Shown here: positions 56,476 through 64,000 of the stretch, piece after piece
How the letters are laid out: the number at the start of each line of letters is the position of its first letter
Numbering within the stretch: position 1 is the stretch's first letter
Assembly: GCA_958423465.1 (NCBI GenBank)
Contig: CATZRD010000001.1
Coordinates: 1 to 64,000, forward strand
DNA: 64,000 nt
From: an uncultured Oscillospiraceae bacterium
GTDB lineage: Bacteria > Bacillota > Clostridia > Oscillospirales > Oscillospiraceae
Direction of reading: 5' to 3'
Made by a program: the position numbers and the translations under genes
The notes under the pieces: model-generated
The model's input: the letters and a program-made list of their open reading frames with translations, nothing else
Told to the model about the DNA's origin: nothing
Database searches by the model: none

Positions 56476-56987
56476 TGGACCTGTGCCTGATCAAACTGAG
56501 CTGCGCCTACAAAGATCAATTGTTCGATATGATGGACGAATGGGTCAGCATGGAACCAAACAGTTCTCCCTATGCCATTTTTCGCTGTGATTATCACGAC
56601 TTTGATCACTATTTGGCTCATTTAGAGGTAACAAAGCCTACGGAGGGCCTGGTGCCGGACAGCACCTGGTTCTGCCTGGACCGGGAGCGGAACATTCTGG
56701 TGGGCGCCGTCAACATCCGCCGTTATCTCAATGATAAGCTGCTGGAGTGCGGCGGCCACATCGGCGACGGCGTCCGGCCGTCGGAGCGCCGCAAAGGCGT
56801 GGCTACCGCCATGATCGGCCTGGCCCTGGAGAAGTGCCGGGAGCTGGGGATCACACGGGTGCTCATCACCTGTGACAAGGATAACGTCGGTTCCGCCAAG
56901 AGCATCCAGCGCAACGGCGGCGTCTTGGAGGATGAACGGCTCCTTGACGGCAAAATCGTCCAGCGCTACTGGATCGATCTGATCTGA
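56475..56987 (+). CDS. GNAT N-acetyltransferase
   Basis: 170 aa. GHIGDGVRPSERRKGVATAMIGLALEKCRELG carries the acetyl-CoA loop (RRKGVA). ITCDKDNVGSAKSIQRNGGVLEDE is the usual fourth motif. It overlaps the preceding stop region (GTGATG). The first 50 codons are AT-richer than the rest, which may hint at patchwork origin. Substrate unknown. Confidence 0.85.
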   Translation: MDLCLIKLSCAYKDQLFDMMDEWVSMEPNSSPYAIFRCDYHDFDHYLAHLEVTKPTEGLVPDSTWFCLDRERNILVGAVNIRRYLNDKLLECGGHIGDGVRPSERRKGVATAMIGLALEKCRELGITRVLITCDKDNVGSAKSIQRNGGVLEDERLLDGKIVQRYWIDLI

Positions 56988-57301
56988 GCTTCCGCCGGGA
57001 GCCTATCACAAGAGTGAAACGGCGTTGATCCAACAACGCGCGGTCTTGCCGGCGGCCTGTTGTCCGGAGAGACCCTGGGAGAGGAGGGAAAAGCGGGGAT
57101 ACACATAATTGAACAAAATAAAAATTTTGTTCAATTTAGGGGAGGGGCAAAGGCGGGAAACGGGGTCCAAAAGCGCCCGGACCTGATTCAGGCGCATTTC
57201 CGGCGCCGTAGAGTCTGTCAGTGAGCCCATTAAGTGCCTGCGCGGTTCACTGGCCGGACATTCCTGACCGAACCCTTTGCAATTTGTATCCCGTTACTGC
57301 T
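56988..57301. other. Gene-free region before the second recombinase
   Basis: Holds a GCGTTG-ATCCAA-CAACGC hairpin (57022-57039), the AT-rich palindrome at 57107-57136, and no ORF with a ribosome site. No clear promoter for the downstream gene was found. Confidence 0.45.
57107..57136. terminator. AT-rich 13-bp palindrome
   Basis: AATTGAACAAAAT (57107-57119) pairs perfectly with ATTTTGTTCAATT (57124-57136) around AAAA. It may terminate transcription in either direction or serve as an operator. Confidence 0.5.
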
Positions 57302-58318
57302 ATGAACCATTACGATGACGCGCCCCAGATCCTGCGGGATTTTCTGGCCTACCACGAGACCATCAAGGCCCACTCGCAAAAAACCGTGGATGAGTATTAC
57401 CTGGACCTGCGGAATTTCTTTCGCTATCTCAAGCAGAGCCGCCAGCCGGCTCTGCGGGATACGCCCATGGATGAGATCTCCATTATGGACGTTGACATTC
57501 AATTGATTCGCTCCATCACCCTGACGGATGTGTACGGCTACCTGACCTATCTCAGCCGCAGCCGGCCCAAACGCCAGAACAGCGATAAGACCGGCTATGG
57601 TCTGGACGCCTCCAGCCGCGCCCGAAAGATCGCCACACTTCGTTCATTTTTTAACTATCTTGTCAACAAGGCCCATCTGCTGGACAATAACCCCATCAAG
57701 GATCTTGACTCCCCTAAGTTAAAAAAATCGTTGCCAAAATACCTGACTTTGGAGGAAAGCGTTGAACTTTTGGAGAGCGTTGACGGGAAATACGCCGAGC
57801 GCGACTACTGTATCCTGACCCTGTTCCTCAACTGCGGTATGCGGATCAGCGAGCTGATCGGACTGGATCTGGGCGATATCCAGGGAGACGCTCTGCGGCT
57901 GCTGGGCAAGGGCAACAAGGTCCGCATCGTCTATCTCAACGACGCCTGCAAGGACGCCCTGGCCCGGTATCTGGCGGTACGGCGGCCCATCAGCGGGCGG
58001 GACGAGAACGCCCTGTTCCTCTCTGCCCAGAATCAGCGGATCAGCCGGTCCACGGTCCACAGCCTGGTGAAAAAGCACCTGAGCCAGGCGGGACTGGACA
58101 GCAGCCAGTATTCCTCGCACAAGCTGCGCCACACCGCGGCTACGCTGATGCTGCAAAACGGCGTGGACGTCAAGGCGGTGCAGGAGGTGCTGGGCCATGA
58201 GCATCTGAACACCACGGAGATCTACACCCATATCGACAATGAATCCCTTCGGGTGGCGGCCCGGGCCAATCCTCTGGCCAAAGTAAAGCCCCCGAAGAAA
58301 GGCCCGCCCCAGCCGTAA
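57302..58318 (+). CDS. Tyrosine recombinase, XerC-like
   Basis: 338 aa, longer than XerD because of inserts around residues 45-110. Catalytic Arg in LNCGMRISELIGLDLGD, HKLRHTAATLMLQNGVDV, LGHEHLNTTEIYTH with the Tyr nucleophile. The C-terminus is basic. ATG 57302 has no obvious ribosome site. It may be XerC, partner of the XerD at 51097, or an integrase-like paralogue. No adjacent attachment repeat or cargo is seen, which favours a housekeeping role. Confidence 0.88.
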   Translation: MNHYDDAPQILRDFLAYHETIKAHSQKTVDEYYLDLRNFFRYLKQSRQPALRDTPMDEISIMDVDIQLIRSITLTDVYGYLTYLSRSRPKRQNSDKTGYGLDASSRARKIATLRSFFNYLVNKAHLLDNNPIKDLDSPKLKKSLPKYLTLEESVELLESVDGKYAERDYCILTLFLNCGMRISELIGLDLGDIQGDALRLLGKGNKVRIVYLNDACKDALARYLAVRRPISGRDENALFLSAQNQRISRSTVHSLVKKHLSQAGLDSSQYSSHKLRHTAATLMLQNGVDVKAVQEVLGHEHLNTTEIYTHIDNESLRVAARANPLAKVKPPKKGPPQP

Positions 58319-58339
58319 AGCACGGCGTGGGCGGGCCTT
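58299..58339. terminator. Terminator overlapping the recombinase 3' end
   Basis: AAGGCCCGCCC (58299-58309) pairs with GGGCGGGCCTT (58329-58339). The stem begins inside the last codons of the recombinase and serves the convergent amidase gene too. Confidence 0.7.
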
Positions 58340-58343
58340 GCGT

Positions 58344-58853
58344 TCAGGAGCGGTATACGCCCAGAAAATGGAGAGGCCGGAGCGCTTTGTAGTCGTAGGT
58401 GCTCAGAGGCCTGTTATCGGCGTCGTAGCTGTGGGCCGCCACCAGAATGTTGGCCGGACGGACCGGAGGACCCAGCAGCGCCACCACCACGGGCGTGTGC
58501 TGAAAGCTCTGGCCATCAAAGGAGAGCTGGATCACATCCCCCGGGAGAATCCGCTGGAGGGGCGCCTCCTCCGCGACCGGCCCTGGGGATGGTTCCGTTC
58601 GGGTCATGAAGTTATAAAAGTAGGGCACGCCGGTCCAGGCCGGCGCTTTCTGATTGGCGTCGATATAGTACCAGCCGTAGGTGGGCGTGTAATTCATCAC
58701 GCCGCTGCCGGCGTAAACGCACTGGGAGGCGAAATTGGTGCAGTCGCCGCCGATCTTCTCATAGTCGTAAAAGGCCGGATTGCGGCCGTAGGCCCATCGG
58801 TGGGCATAAGACACCGCCGCCCTGCGGTCATAAGGGGTCAGGCCCGGAGGCAT
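58344..58853 (-). CDS. Amidase_6-type putative peptidoglycan amidase
   Basis: 169 aa from ATG 58853 (GGAAG 8 bases upstream). PYDRRAAVSYAHRWAYGRNPAFYDYEKIGGDCTNFASQCVYAG near the N-terminus carries the DCTNFASQ catalytic Cys block of the amidase_6 domain. The His is in QHTPVVVALL near residue 117 and an Asn/Asp follows in AAHSYDADNRPL. There is no signal peptide with this start, so it would be cytoplasmic or released on lysis. The longer frame adds no signal either. Confidence 0.82.
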   Translation of the reverse strand: MPPGLTPYDRRAAVSYAHRWAYGRNPAFYDYEKIGGDCTNFASQCVYAGSGVMNYTPTYGWYYIDANQKAPAWTGVPYFYNFMTRTEPSPGPVAEEAPLQRILPGDVIQLSFDGQSFQHTPVVVALLGPPVRPANILVAAHSYDADNRPLSTYDYKALRPLHFLGVYRS

Positions 58854-58914
58854 AGATACCACTTCCCTTCCCCACAGGGTATGCCGATGGACCTCGGACG
58901 GTGACAGAAGCGGC

Positions 58915-58945
58915 AGAGCCGCCGGACCTGTGGTCCGGCGGCTCT
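58915..58945. terminator. Hairpin between rsgA and the amidase gene
   Basis: 14-bp perfect stem (58915-58928 with 58932-58945), loop TGT; no T-run. Confidence 0.6.
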
Positions 58946-58954
58946 GATTCACGC

Positions 58955-59851
58955 TCAAGGCTGTTTCTCCCGGCGCTCCCACTCCCGCAGCTGGCTGAGC
59001 TCCTGGCGCAGGCGCAGATAGCTCTCATGGCGGCTTTTAGGGATGTCTCCCGCCTTTACCGCCGCCAGAACGGCGCAGCCCTTCTCCCGGGTGTGGCCGC
59101 AGCCCACGAAGCGGCAGCGGCCCAGATAAGGCCGGAATTCCAGGAAACACTCCGGCAGCTTCTCCTTCAGCGCCCACTCCAGCTGCTGCCCGTCAAATGA
59201 GCTGAAGCCCGGCGTGTCGATAACGTCGCCGCCGCAGCTAAGCCGGAACAGCTCCACATGCCGGGTGGTGTGCCGGCCCCGGCCCAGCTTTTCACTCACA
59301 TCCCCCACCGGCAGATGAAATTGGGGGTCCAGCCGGTTCAGGAGACTGGATTTGCCAACGCCTGTATTGCCTGTAAAGGCAGATAGCTTGCCAACTAAAA
59401 GCCCCCGCAGCTCCTCCATGCCCTCCCCTGTCTCGGCGCTGACCGCCAGAGTGGGAAAGCCGGCGGCGCGATAGATCGCGGTCAGGCCCATGTCCGGGGC
59501 CAGATCCCACTTGTTGACGCACACCACCACGTCGCAGTCCTTCAGAGCCGCCACGGCGGTCATCCGGTCGATGAGGTAGGGGTCCGTCACCGGGACGGCG
59601 GCGGAGGCCACGATTACCAGCTGGTCAATATTGGCGGCGGCGGGCCGGTCAAAGGCGTTGCGGCGGGGCAGGATCTCCCAGACCATGCCCCGGCCCGGCT
59701 CCGTTTCCCGGACCTCCACCCAGTCGCCTACCAGAGGGGTCTCCCCTGCCTGCCGGAGCTTTCCCCGGCCCCGGCACTCCAGCAGGCGTCCATCCCCCAT
59801 ATCTACATAATAGAAGCCGCTGAGGGCCTTACGGATCCTGCCCCTACTCAC
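58955..59851 (-). CDS. rsgA: Ribosome small subunit GTPase RsgA
   Basis: 298 aa circularly permuted GTPase. OB domain at the N-terminus, G4 VCVNKWD before G1 FTGNTGVGKSSLLN, then G3 VIDTPGF, and the C-terminal zinc site CRFVGCGHTREKGC. Matures 30S subunits. GTG start 59851 overlaps the kinase stop (GTGAGTAG). Confidence 0.95.
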   Translation of the reverse strand: MSRGRIRKALSGFYYVDMGDGRLLECRGRGKLRQAGETPLVGDWVEVRETEPGRGMVWEILPRRNAFDRPAAANIDQLVIVASAAVPVTDPYLIDRMTAVAALKDCDVVVCVNKWDLAPDMGLTAIYRAAGFPTLAVSAETGEGMEELRGLLVGKLSAFTGNTGVGKSSLLNRLDPQFHLPVGDVSEKLGRGRHTTRHVELFRLSCGGDVIDTPGFSSFDGQQLEWALKEKLPECFLEFRPYLGRCRFVGCGHTREKGCAVLAAVKAGDIPKSRHESYLRLRQELSQLREWERREKQP

Positions 59852-61790
59852 TGAACGTCAGCTCCTCCTGCCGGACAAGGGAGTAATCCACATAGATGCG
59901 CAGGGTATAGGTCCCGGCCTTTTGGGCCAGATAGATGTCCAGAGTACCGTAGTCCCCGGCCAGGGAGCTGGACAGGATCAGGGTGTCGTCCAAAAACACC
60001 TCCACATAGACGTCCTCCTCGCTCTCCCGGATGTCGTATTGGACCAGCTTCTCGATGAGCTTCTCCCCATTGCTGTAGGTGAAGGTGACGGTGGAGCCCT
60101 CGGGGACCAGCTCGGAGGCCTTGACGCTCTGGCTGAGGACCTCCCCTTCGGGCTTCGCGCTCTCCTCCGGCTCAAAGACGGCCACCAGGCCCGCCTGGTC
60201 CATCATGAGCTGCACCCGCTCCATGGTCAGCGTCAGGCAGGCGGGCATGGTAACATACTTGATCTCCGGCCCCTTGCTGGGGATCAGGGTCACGGTGTCC
60301 CCCTCGCTGAGAGCGGCCCCCTCAGCGGGGACGGTCCGCTTCACCTTGCCCGCCTCGATGGTGTCGGAGTATTCTGCCTCCCCTTCCACGATCTGGAGGC
60401 CCAGCTTTCCGTACTCGTCCTGCTCCAGGCGGAGCTTGGCCGTGCGCAGGTCGCTGCCGATCAGGTAGGGCATATCGCCGGAGCGGGCGCCCTGGCTGAC
60501 CACCACCTCGATGACCAGGTTGGAGCGCTTGACCGTATCCTCCTCCGGCGTCTGGGAGATGATCTGCCCCGCCGCGTACTGGCTGCTGTACTCCTGTCCG
60601 ACCTGCTCGATGGTAAAGATATCCTTCACAGCCTCGTCGGCCCGGGCCTCCTCAAGGGTCATGCCGATGACCCGGGGGACTGTGTATTCCTGCACCTCCC
60701 CCTGGATGAAGCTGCCCATGATGCTGTCATAGAGCTGCGTTACCACAAGGTAGCCCGCGCCCGCCAGCAGGAGGATCAGGACCAGGACCTTCAGCCAGCC
60801 GAACCGGCGGCGGCCATCCTCTTCCTCGTCCTCCTCCTGATAGGCCGGCTCGGCGGTGTGGTTCTGCTTGTTTCTGGCCACGGCCACGTTGGGGATATAC
60901 TGGGTGGGCTCATCCATCTGCTCCTCGCCTACGGACAGGTCCTCCACGGAGTAGTCAAAGCTGACGGAGGGGTCCTTGCGGAACTCCTCCAGGTCCGCCA
61001 GCATCTCGTCGGCGGTGGCGTAGCGCTTGTTCCGGTCCGGGGCCATGGCCTTCAGGCAGATCTGCTCCAGGGCCTCGGGCACGTCGGGGTTCAGCTCCCG
61101 GGGGCTCTTGGGCGTAGCGGAAAAGTGCTGGATCGCCACGGAGACGGGGTCCGTTCCGTCAAAGGGCAGGCGGCTGGTGAGCATCTCGTAGAGCACCACG
61201 CCGGCGGAATAGATGTCGCTGCGGTTGTCGGTGTAGTCGCCCTTGGCCTGCTCCGGGGAGATGTAGTGGACGGAGCCGATGGCCTCCCCCGCCGACTGCT
61301 TTCCTCCGGCCAGGCAGGCGATGCCGAAGTCCGTGACCTTGACGGTGCCGTCCCGCAGGACCATGATATTCTGGGGCTTGATGTCCCGGTGGACGATTCC
61401 CCGGCTGTGGGCGTGGCTGAGCCCCTTCATGATCTGGGTGATGAAGTGAAGGGCCTCCGGCCAGTTGAGCCGCCCCCGGCGCTCCATATACTGCTTCAGG
61501 GTGATGCCGTCGATGAGCTCCATGACGATGTAGTCCATATCGCCCCCCCGGCTCACGTCGTACACCGCCATGATATTGGGGTGGGAGAGCATGGCGACGG
61601 CCTGAGACTCATCGTGGAACCGGCGGCGGAATTCAGCGTCCTCGCTGAGATTCTTCTTGAGCATCTTGATGGCCACCAGCCGGTTGAGCCGGTGGCACTT
61701 GGCCTTGAATACCACGGCCATGCCGCCGGTGCCGATAACCTCCAGAATCTCATAGCGGTTATCCAGCATCTTTCCTATGTATCGTTCCAT
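59844..61790 (-). CDS. prkC: PASTA-domain Ser/Thr protein kinase (PrkC/Stk1)
   Basis: 648 aa. Cytoplasmic kinase domain (residues 10-270): GTGGMAVVFKAK, VAIKMLKKN, IVHRDIKPQNIM, VTDFGIA, SVHYISPEQAKGDY. An acidic juxtamembrane stretch (EEDEEEDGRRR) is followed by a membrane helix (about 335-357) and about three PASTA repeats (about 370-570) plus a C-terminal beta domain. Senses muropeptides or lipid II and controls cell-wall and spore germination in Firmicutes. ATG 61790 chosen, with AAAGGA about 10 bases upstream. Confidence 0.95.
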   Translation of the reverse strand: MERYIGKMLDNRYEILEVIGTGGMAVVFKAKCHRLNRLVAIKMLKKNLSEDAEFRRRFHDESQAVAMLSHPNIMAVYDVSRGGDMDYIVMELIDGITLKQYMERRGRLNWPEALHFITQIMKGLSHAHSRGIVHRDIKPQNIMVLRDGTVKVTDFGIACLAGGKQSAGEAIGSVHYISPEQAKGDYTDNRSDIYSAGVVLYEMLTSRLPFDGTDPVSVAIQHFSATPKSPRELNPDVPEALEQICLKAMAPDRNKRYATADEMLADLEEFRKDPSVSFDYSVEDLSVGEEQMDEPTQYIPNVAVARNKQNHTAEPAYQEEDEEEDGRRRFGWLKVLVLILLLAGAGYLVVTQLYDSIMGSFIQGEVQEYTVPRVIGMTLEEARADEAVKDIFTIEQVGQEYSSQYAAGQIISQTPEEDTVKRSNLVIEVVVSQGARSGDMPYLIGSDLRTAKLRLEQDEYGKLGLQIVEGEAEYSDTIEAGKVKRTVPAEGAALSEGDTVTLIPSKGPEIKYVTMPACLTLTMERVQLMMDQAGLVAVFEPEESAKPEGEVLSQSVKASELVPEGSTVTFTYSNGEKLIEKLVQYDIRESEEDVYVEVFLDDTLILSSSLAGDYGTLDIYLAQKAGTYTLRIYVDYSLVRQEELTFSE

Positions 61791-61821
61791 AGTCAAGCGT
61801 CCTTTCTTTCCCGGTGGTCTC

Positions 61822-62577
61822 TCATTGCTGCTGCAGCAGAACGGCGGTAACGTTGTCAGAGGCGCCCCGGTCCTTGGCCAGCAGCAGGAGCCGGTCCAGA
61901 CACAGCTCCCCGTTCTCCTCCCGAAGGATCTCGGCCTCCATCTCAGCGCTGGTGACGGTATCCACCAGCCCGTCGCTGCACAGCAGAAGGCTGTCGCCGG
62001 GATACAGGCGGACCAGATAGCTGTCGCTGAGGATGGCCTTCTCAGGGCCCAGAGCCCGGGTGATCAGGTTGCGGTCCGGATGCCGGCGGGCCTCCTCCTC
62101 AGTAATATTACCCATATCTACCAGCTTTTCTACAACGGAATGATCTTTTGTGATTCGGGCGATGCCCCTTTTCTGGTCCTGGGCGCCGGTGCGGATCACA
62201 TAGGCCCGGCTGTCCCCCACGTTGGTGACCAGGGCCTGGCCCCGCCAGACCACGGCGGACACCAGGGTGGTGCCCATGCCCCGCAGCCTGGGTTCCTCCA
62301 GGGACCGCTGATACACCCGGCTGTTGGCGGCCTCCACCGCCTGCTCGGCCAGGAGCTGGACCTGATCGGAGGGCATATCCGGGCGCAGGCCGGTGAGGCA
62401 GCGGTCCATAAAGGTCTCCACCGCCAGGGAACTGGCCAGCTTACCGCCCTTGGGGCCGCCCATACCGTCGCAGACCACGCAGACTGTAAACCCCAGTCCG
62501 CTCTCCACCACGGCGTAGGCATCCTGATTTTCTTTCCTTACGAGACCGACGTCGGTCACACCCCAGGTCTTCATCAT
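61822..62577 (-). CDS. prpC: PP2C-family protein phosphatase (PrpC/Stp1)
   Basis: 251 aa. TDVGLVRKENQDAYAV, VVCDGMGGPKGGKLAS (metal Asp), GMGTTLVSAVV, VTNVGDSRAYVI, LLLCSDGLVDTVT, GASDNVTAVLL. Counteracts the adjacent kinase. ATG 62577 overlaps the rlmN stop (ATGATG), with GGAG 10-12 bases upstream. Confidence 0.96.
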   Translation of the reverse strand: MMKTWGVTDVGLVRKENQDAYAVVESGLGFTVCVVCDGMGGPKGGKLASSLAVETFMDRCLTGLRPDMPSDQVQLLAEQAVEAANSRVYQRSLEEPRLRGMGTTLVSAVVWRGQALVTNVGDSRAYVIRTGAQDQKRGIARITKDHSVVEKLVDMGNITEEEARRHPDRNLITRALGPEKAILSDSYLVRLYPGDSLLLCSDGLVDTVTSAEMEAEILREENGELCLDRLLLLAKDRGASDNVTAVLLQQQ

Positions 62578-63620
62578 TTGCTTTGACTCCTTTTCTCCGC
62601 GTCCTCCATGGCTTTCCTGCGCAGCTGGCCGCAGCTGGCGTCGATGTCGCCGCCCAGGCTTCTGCGCACGGTGGCGGTAAGGCCGCGGCTTTCCAGCCGC
62701 TTTTGGAACTGCCGGACCCGCCGGCTGGGCTTCAGCGGGCTTTCCGCCACGTCGTTCAGCGGGATCAGATTGACGTGGCCCGGCATCCCTTTCACTTTTT
62801 CCGCGATCAGATCCGCCTGCCAATCGCTGTCGTTGACGCCGTCGATCATGGCGTACTCGAAGCTGATCCGGCGTCCGGTCCTCTCAAAATACCCGTGGCA
62901 GGCACGAAACAGCTCCTCCACATCGTATGCCCGATTTACCGGCATGATCCTGCTGCGGGTCTCGCTGTCAGGGGCGTGGAGGGACACGGACAGGGTGAGC
63001 TGCAGGTCCCGCTCCGCCAGGCGGCGGATGCCGGGCACCAGGCCGCAGGTGGACAGGCTGATATGCCGCATCCCGATATGCAGTCCCAGAGGGTGGTTCA
63101 CCAGCTCCAGGAACCGGATCACATTGTCGAAATTATCCAGCGGCTCGCCGATGCCCATGAGGACGATGTTGCTGACGGGCACGCCGCTGTCCAGCTGTGT
63201 AAAGAGCACCTGGTCCAGGATCTCCGCCGGGCGCAGGTCCCGGACCTTTCCGCCGATGGTGGAGGCGCAGAAAGCGCAGCCCATGCGGCAGCCCACCTGG
63301 CTGGACACACATACCGTATTGCCGTGGTGGTAGCGCATGAGCACTGTTTCGATGCAGTTGCCGTCCATGAGCCGCCACAGATATTTGACCGTCCCGTCCA
63401 GCCGGGAGACCTGCTTGCGCTCCACCTGGGGTACGGAGATGAAATATCGCTCCGAGAGCTTCTCCCGCAGGGGCTTGGCCACGTCGCTCATCTCCTGGAA
63501 AGACACGGCGCCCCGGTGCAGCCAGGTGAAGATCTGCCTGGCCCGGAACCTGGGTTCCCCCATCTCCGCCAGCGCCGTCTCCAGCTCCGGCAGCGTCATG
63601 GATTTGATATCCTCTTTCAT
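62574..63620 (-). CDS. rlmN: Dual-specificity RNA methyltransferase RlmN
   Basis: 348 aa radical-SAM enzyme making m2A2503 in 23S rRNA and m2A37 in tRNA. The iron-sulfur motif is CRMGCAFC near residue 105. MGIGEPLDNFDNV, SLSTCGLVPGI and the mechanistic C-terminal Cys in GDIDASCGQLR are present. ATG 63620 has GAGGAAG upstream and overlaps the rsmB stop (ATGA). The A2503 region is also where PTC drugs and ABC-F proteins act. Confidence 0.96.
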   Translation of the reverse strand: MKEDIKSMTLPELETALAEMGEPRFRARQIFTWLHRGAVSFQEMSDVAKPLREKLSERYFISVPQVERKQVSRLDGTVKYLWRLMDGNCIETVLMRYHHGNTVCVSSQVGCRMGCAFCASTIGGKVRDLRPAEILDQVLFTQLDSGVPVSNIVLMGIGEPLDNFDNVIRFLELVNHPLGLHIGMRHISLSTCGLVPGIRRLAERDLQLTLSVSLHAPDSETRSRIMPVNRAYDVEELFRACHGYFERTGRRISFEYAMIDGVNDSDWQADLIAEKVKGMPGHVNLIPLNDVAESPLKPSRRVRQFQKRLESRGLTATVRRSLGGDIDASCGQLRRKAMEDAEKRSQSK

Positions 63621-64000
63621 AGCTTCCTCATTTTGCAAAGATAGAACCCGTCCGTATCGTGGCGCTGGGGCCACAGGGTCAGCTCTCCCTCTTCCCCGCC
63701 GGCGATTCCCGGCAGGGAGAAGGCTTCCCGGGTAAAGCCAGGATGTTCCGCCAGAAAAGCGCCGGTCACGCCCTGGTTCTCCTCCGGCAGAATGGTACAG
63801 GTGGCGTACAGCAGCATCCCGCCGGGCTTCACATACCGGGAGGCGTTTCGCAGAATCGCCAGCTGCACCTCCGGCAGCTTCGCCAGAGCCGCCGGGTCCT
63901 TATAGCGGATGTCCGGCTTCTTGCGGATGACGCCCAGGCCGGAGCAGGGCACGTCGCAGAGCACCAGGTCGGCGCTCTCCCCCCACTGGGGATGGAATTC
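63617..64000 (-). CDS. rsmB: 16S rRNA m5C967 methyltransferase RsmB, C-terminal part only
   Basis: The window contains only the last about 127 residues; the gene continues beyond base 64000. Catalytic motifs VLCDVPCSGLGVIRKKPDIRY and LLYATCTILPEENQGV (second Cys) and the terminal TDGFYLCKM are typical of RsmB/Sun proteins. Head of the rsmB-rlmN-prpC-prkC-rsgA operon. Confidence 0.93.
   Translation of the reverse strand, partial: EFHPQWGESADLVLCDVPCSGLGVIRKKPDIRYKDPAALAKLPEVQLAILRNASRYVKPGGMLLYATCTILPEENQGVTGAFLAEHPGFTREAFSLPGIAGGEEGELTLWPQRHDTDGFYLCKMRKL

Noticed and set aside
57107..57136. LexA or phage operator
   Set aside because: The GAAC...GTTC core is present by virtue of the palindrome, but spacing does not fit known LexA boxes and no SOS gene follows closely.
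57302..58318. Integrase of another genomic island
   Set aside because: No flanking repeat, tRNA target or foreign cargo near it; neighbours are housekeeping genes.

Overview
The window looks like a chromosome segment from a GC-rich, spore-forming Clostridia relative, most likely an Oscillospiraceae-type gut bacterium. The basis is the Firmicutes-type sigma-A promoters (TTGACA / 17 bp / TATAAT), strong AGGAGG ribosome binding sites, a tyrosyl T-box, SpoIIM-type sporulation genes, a PASTA kinase/PP2C pair and the ffh-rpsP-khpA-rimM-trmD order. Taxonomy below that level is inference. Both window ends cut genes: a dihydrolipoyl dehydrogenase on the left and rsmB on the right.

The centrepiece is an integrated filamentous phage (inovirus-type prophage) at about 4706-13854. 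It is visibly poorer in GC than its host. It is bounded by a 17-bp direct repeat with imperfect inverted repeats just inside. It encodes a Zot/pI assembly ATPase, an HUH rolling-circle replication initiator, a small candidate ssDNA-binding protein, four membrane or secreted coat-type proteins and an 889-residue adhesin. It also carries an IS30-family DDE transposase (the probable integration enzyme), a SprT-like metallopeptidase and a ribbon-helix-helix repressor with three copies of its likely operator. A complete tRNA-Gln(UUG) gene is wedged between rep and the adhesin. The element sits in the roughly 50-bp gap between the divergent promoters of gltX and trpS and leaves both promoters intact.

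Host regions, left to right. 1-4700: lpdA-lplA (lipoate metabolism), a SpoIIM-like membrane gene and gltX. 13860-20200: trpS, tagO and mnaA (undecaprenyl-linked GlcNAc and UDP-ManNAc for wall polymers), an unknown anchored protein, a HAD phosphatase and a threonine-aldolase operon. 20200-29800: an unknown membrane protein, pcrA, a lipoprotein, an MBOAT/DHHW acylation pair, a YdcF-like protein with rsmA, and a TSUP transporter. 29800-37300: a G5-3D cell-wall protein, the trmD-rimM-GNAT-khpA-rpsP-ffh-ylxM cluster, and T-box-controlled tyrS. 37400-44300: an ABC-F gene behind a leader-peptide attenuator, a PfpI-like protein, a TipA-like MerR regulator at a 19-bp-spacer promoter, dapA, asd and queA. 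44300-50000: a three-gene Gtr-like glycosylation cassette, tgt and yajC. 50400-58300: spoIIM-xerD, a cobalamin methionine synthase lacking its reactivation domain, ruvC-ruvA, a nucleoside phosphorylase, a GNAT and a second Xer-type recombinase. 58300-64000: an amidase, rsgA, the PASTA kinase, PP2C, rlmN and rsmB.

Most host genes form short, tightly overlapping operons (ATGA/GTGA overlaps) separated by long GC-rich hairpin terminators. The items most worth following up are the inovirus with its tRNA and transposase, and the ABC-F attenuator. All functional calls rest on motifs read by eye; no database search was run.
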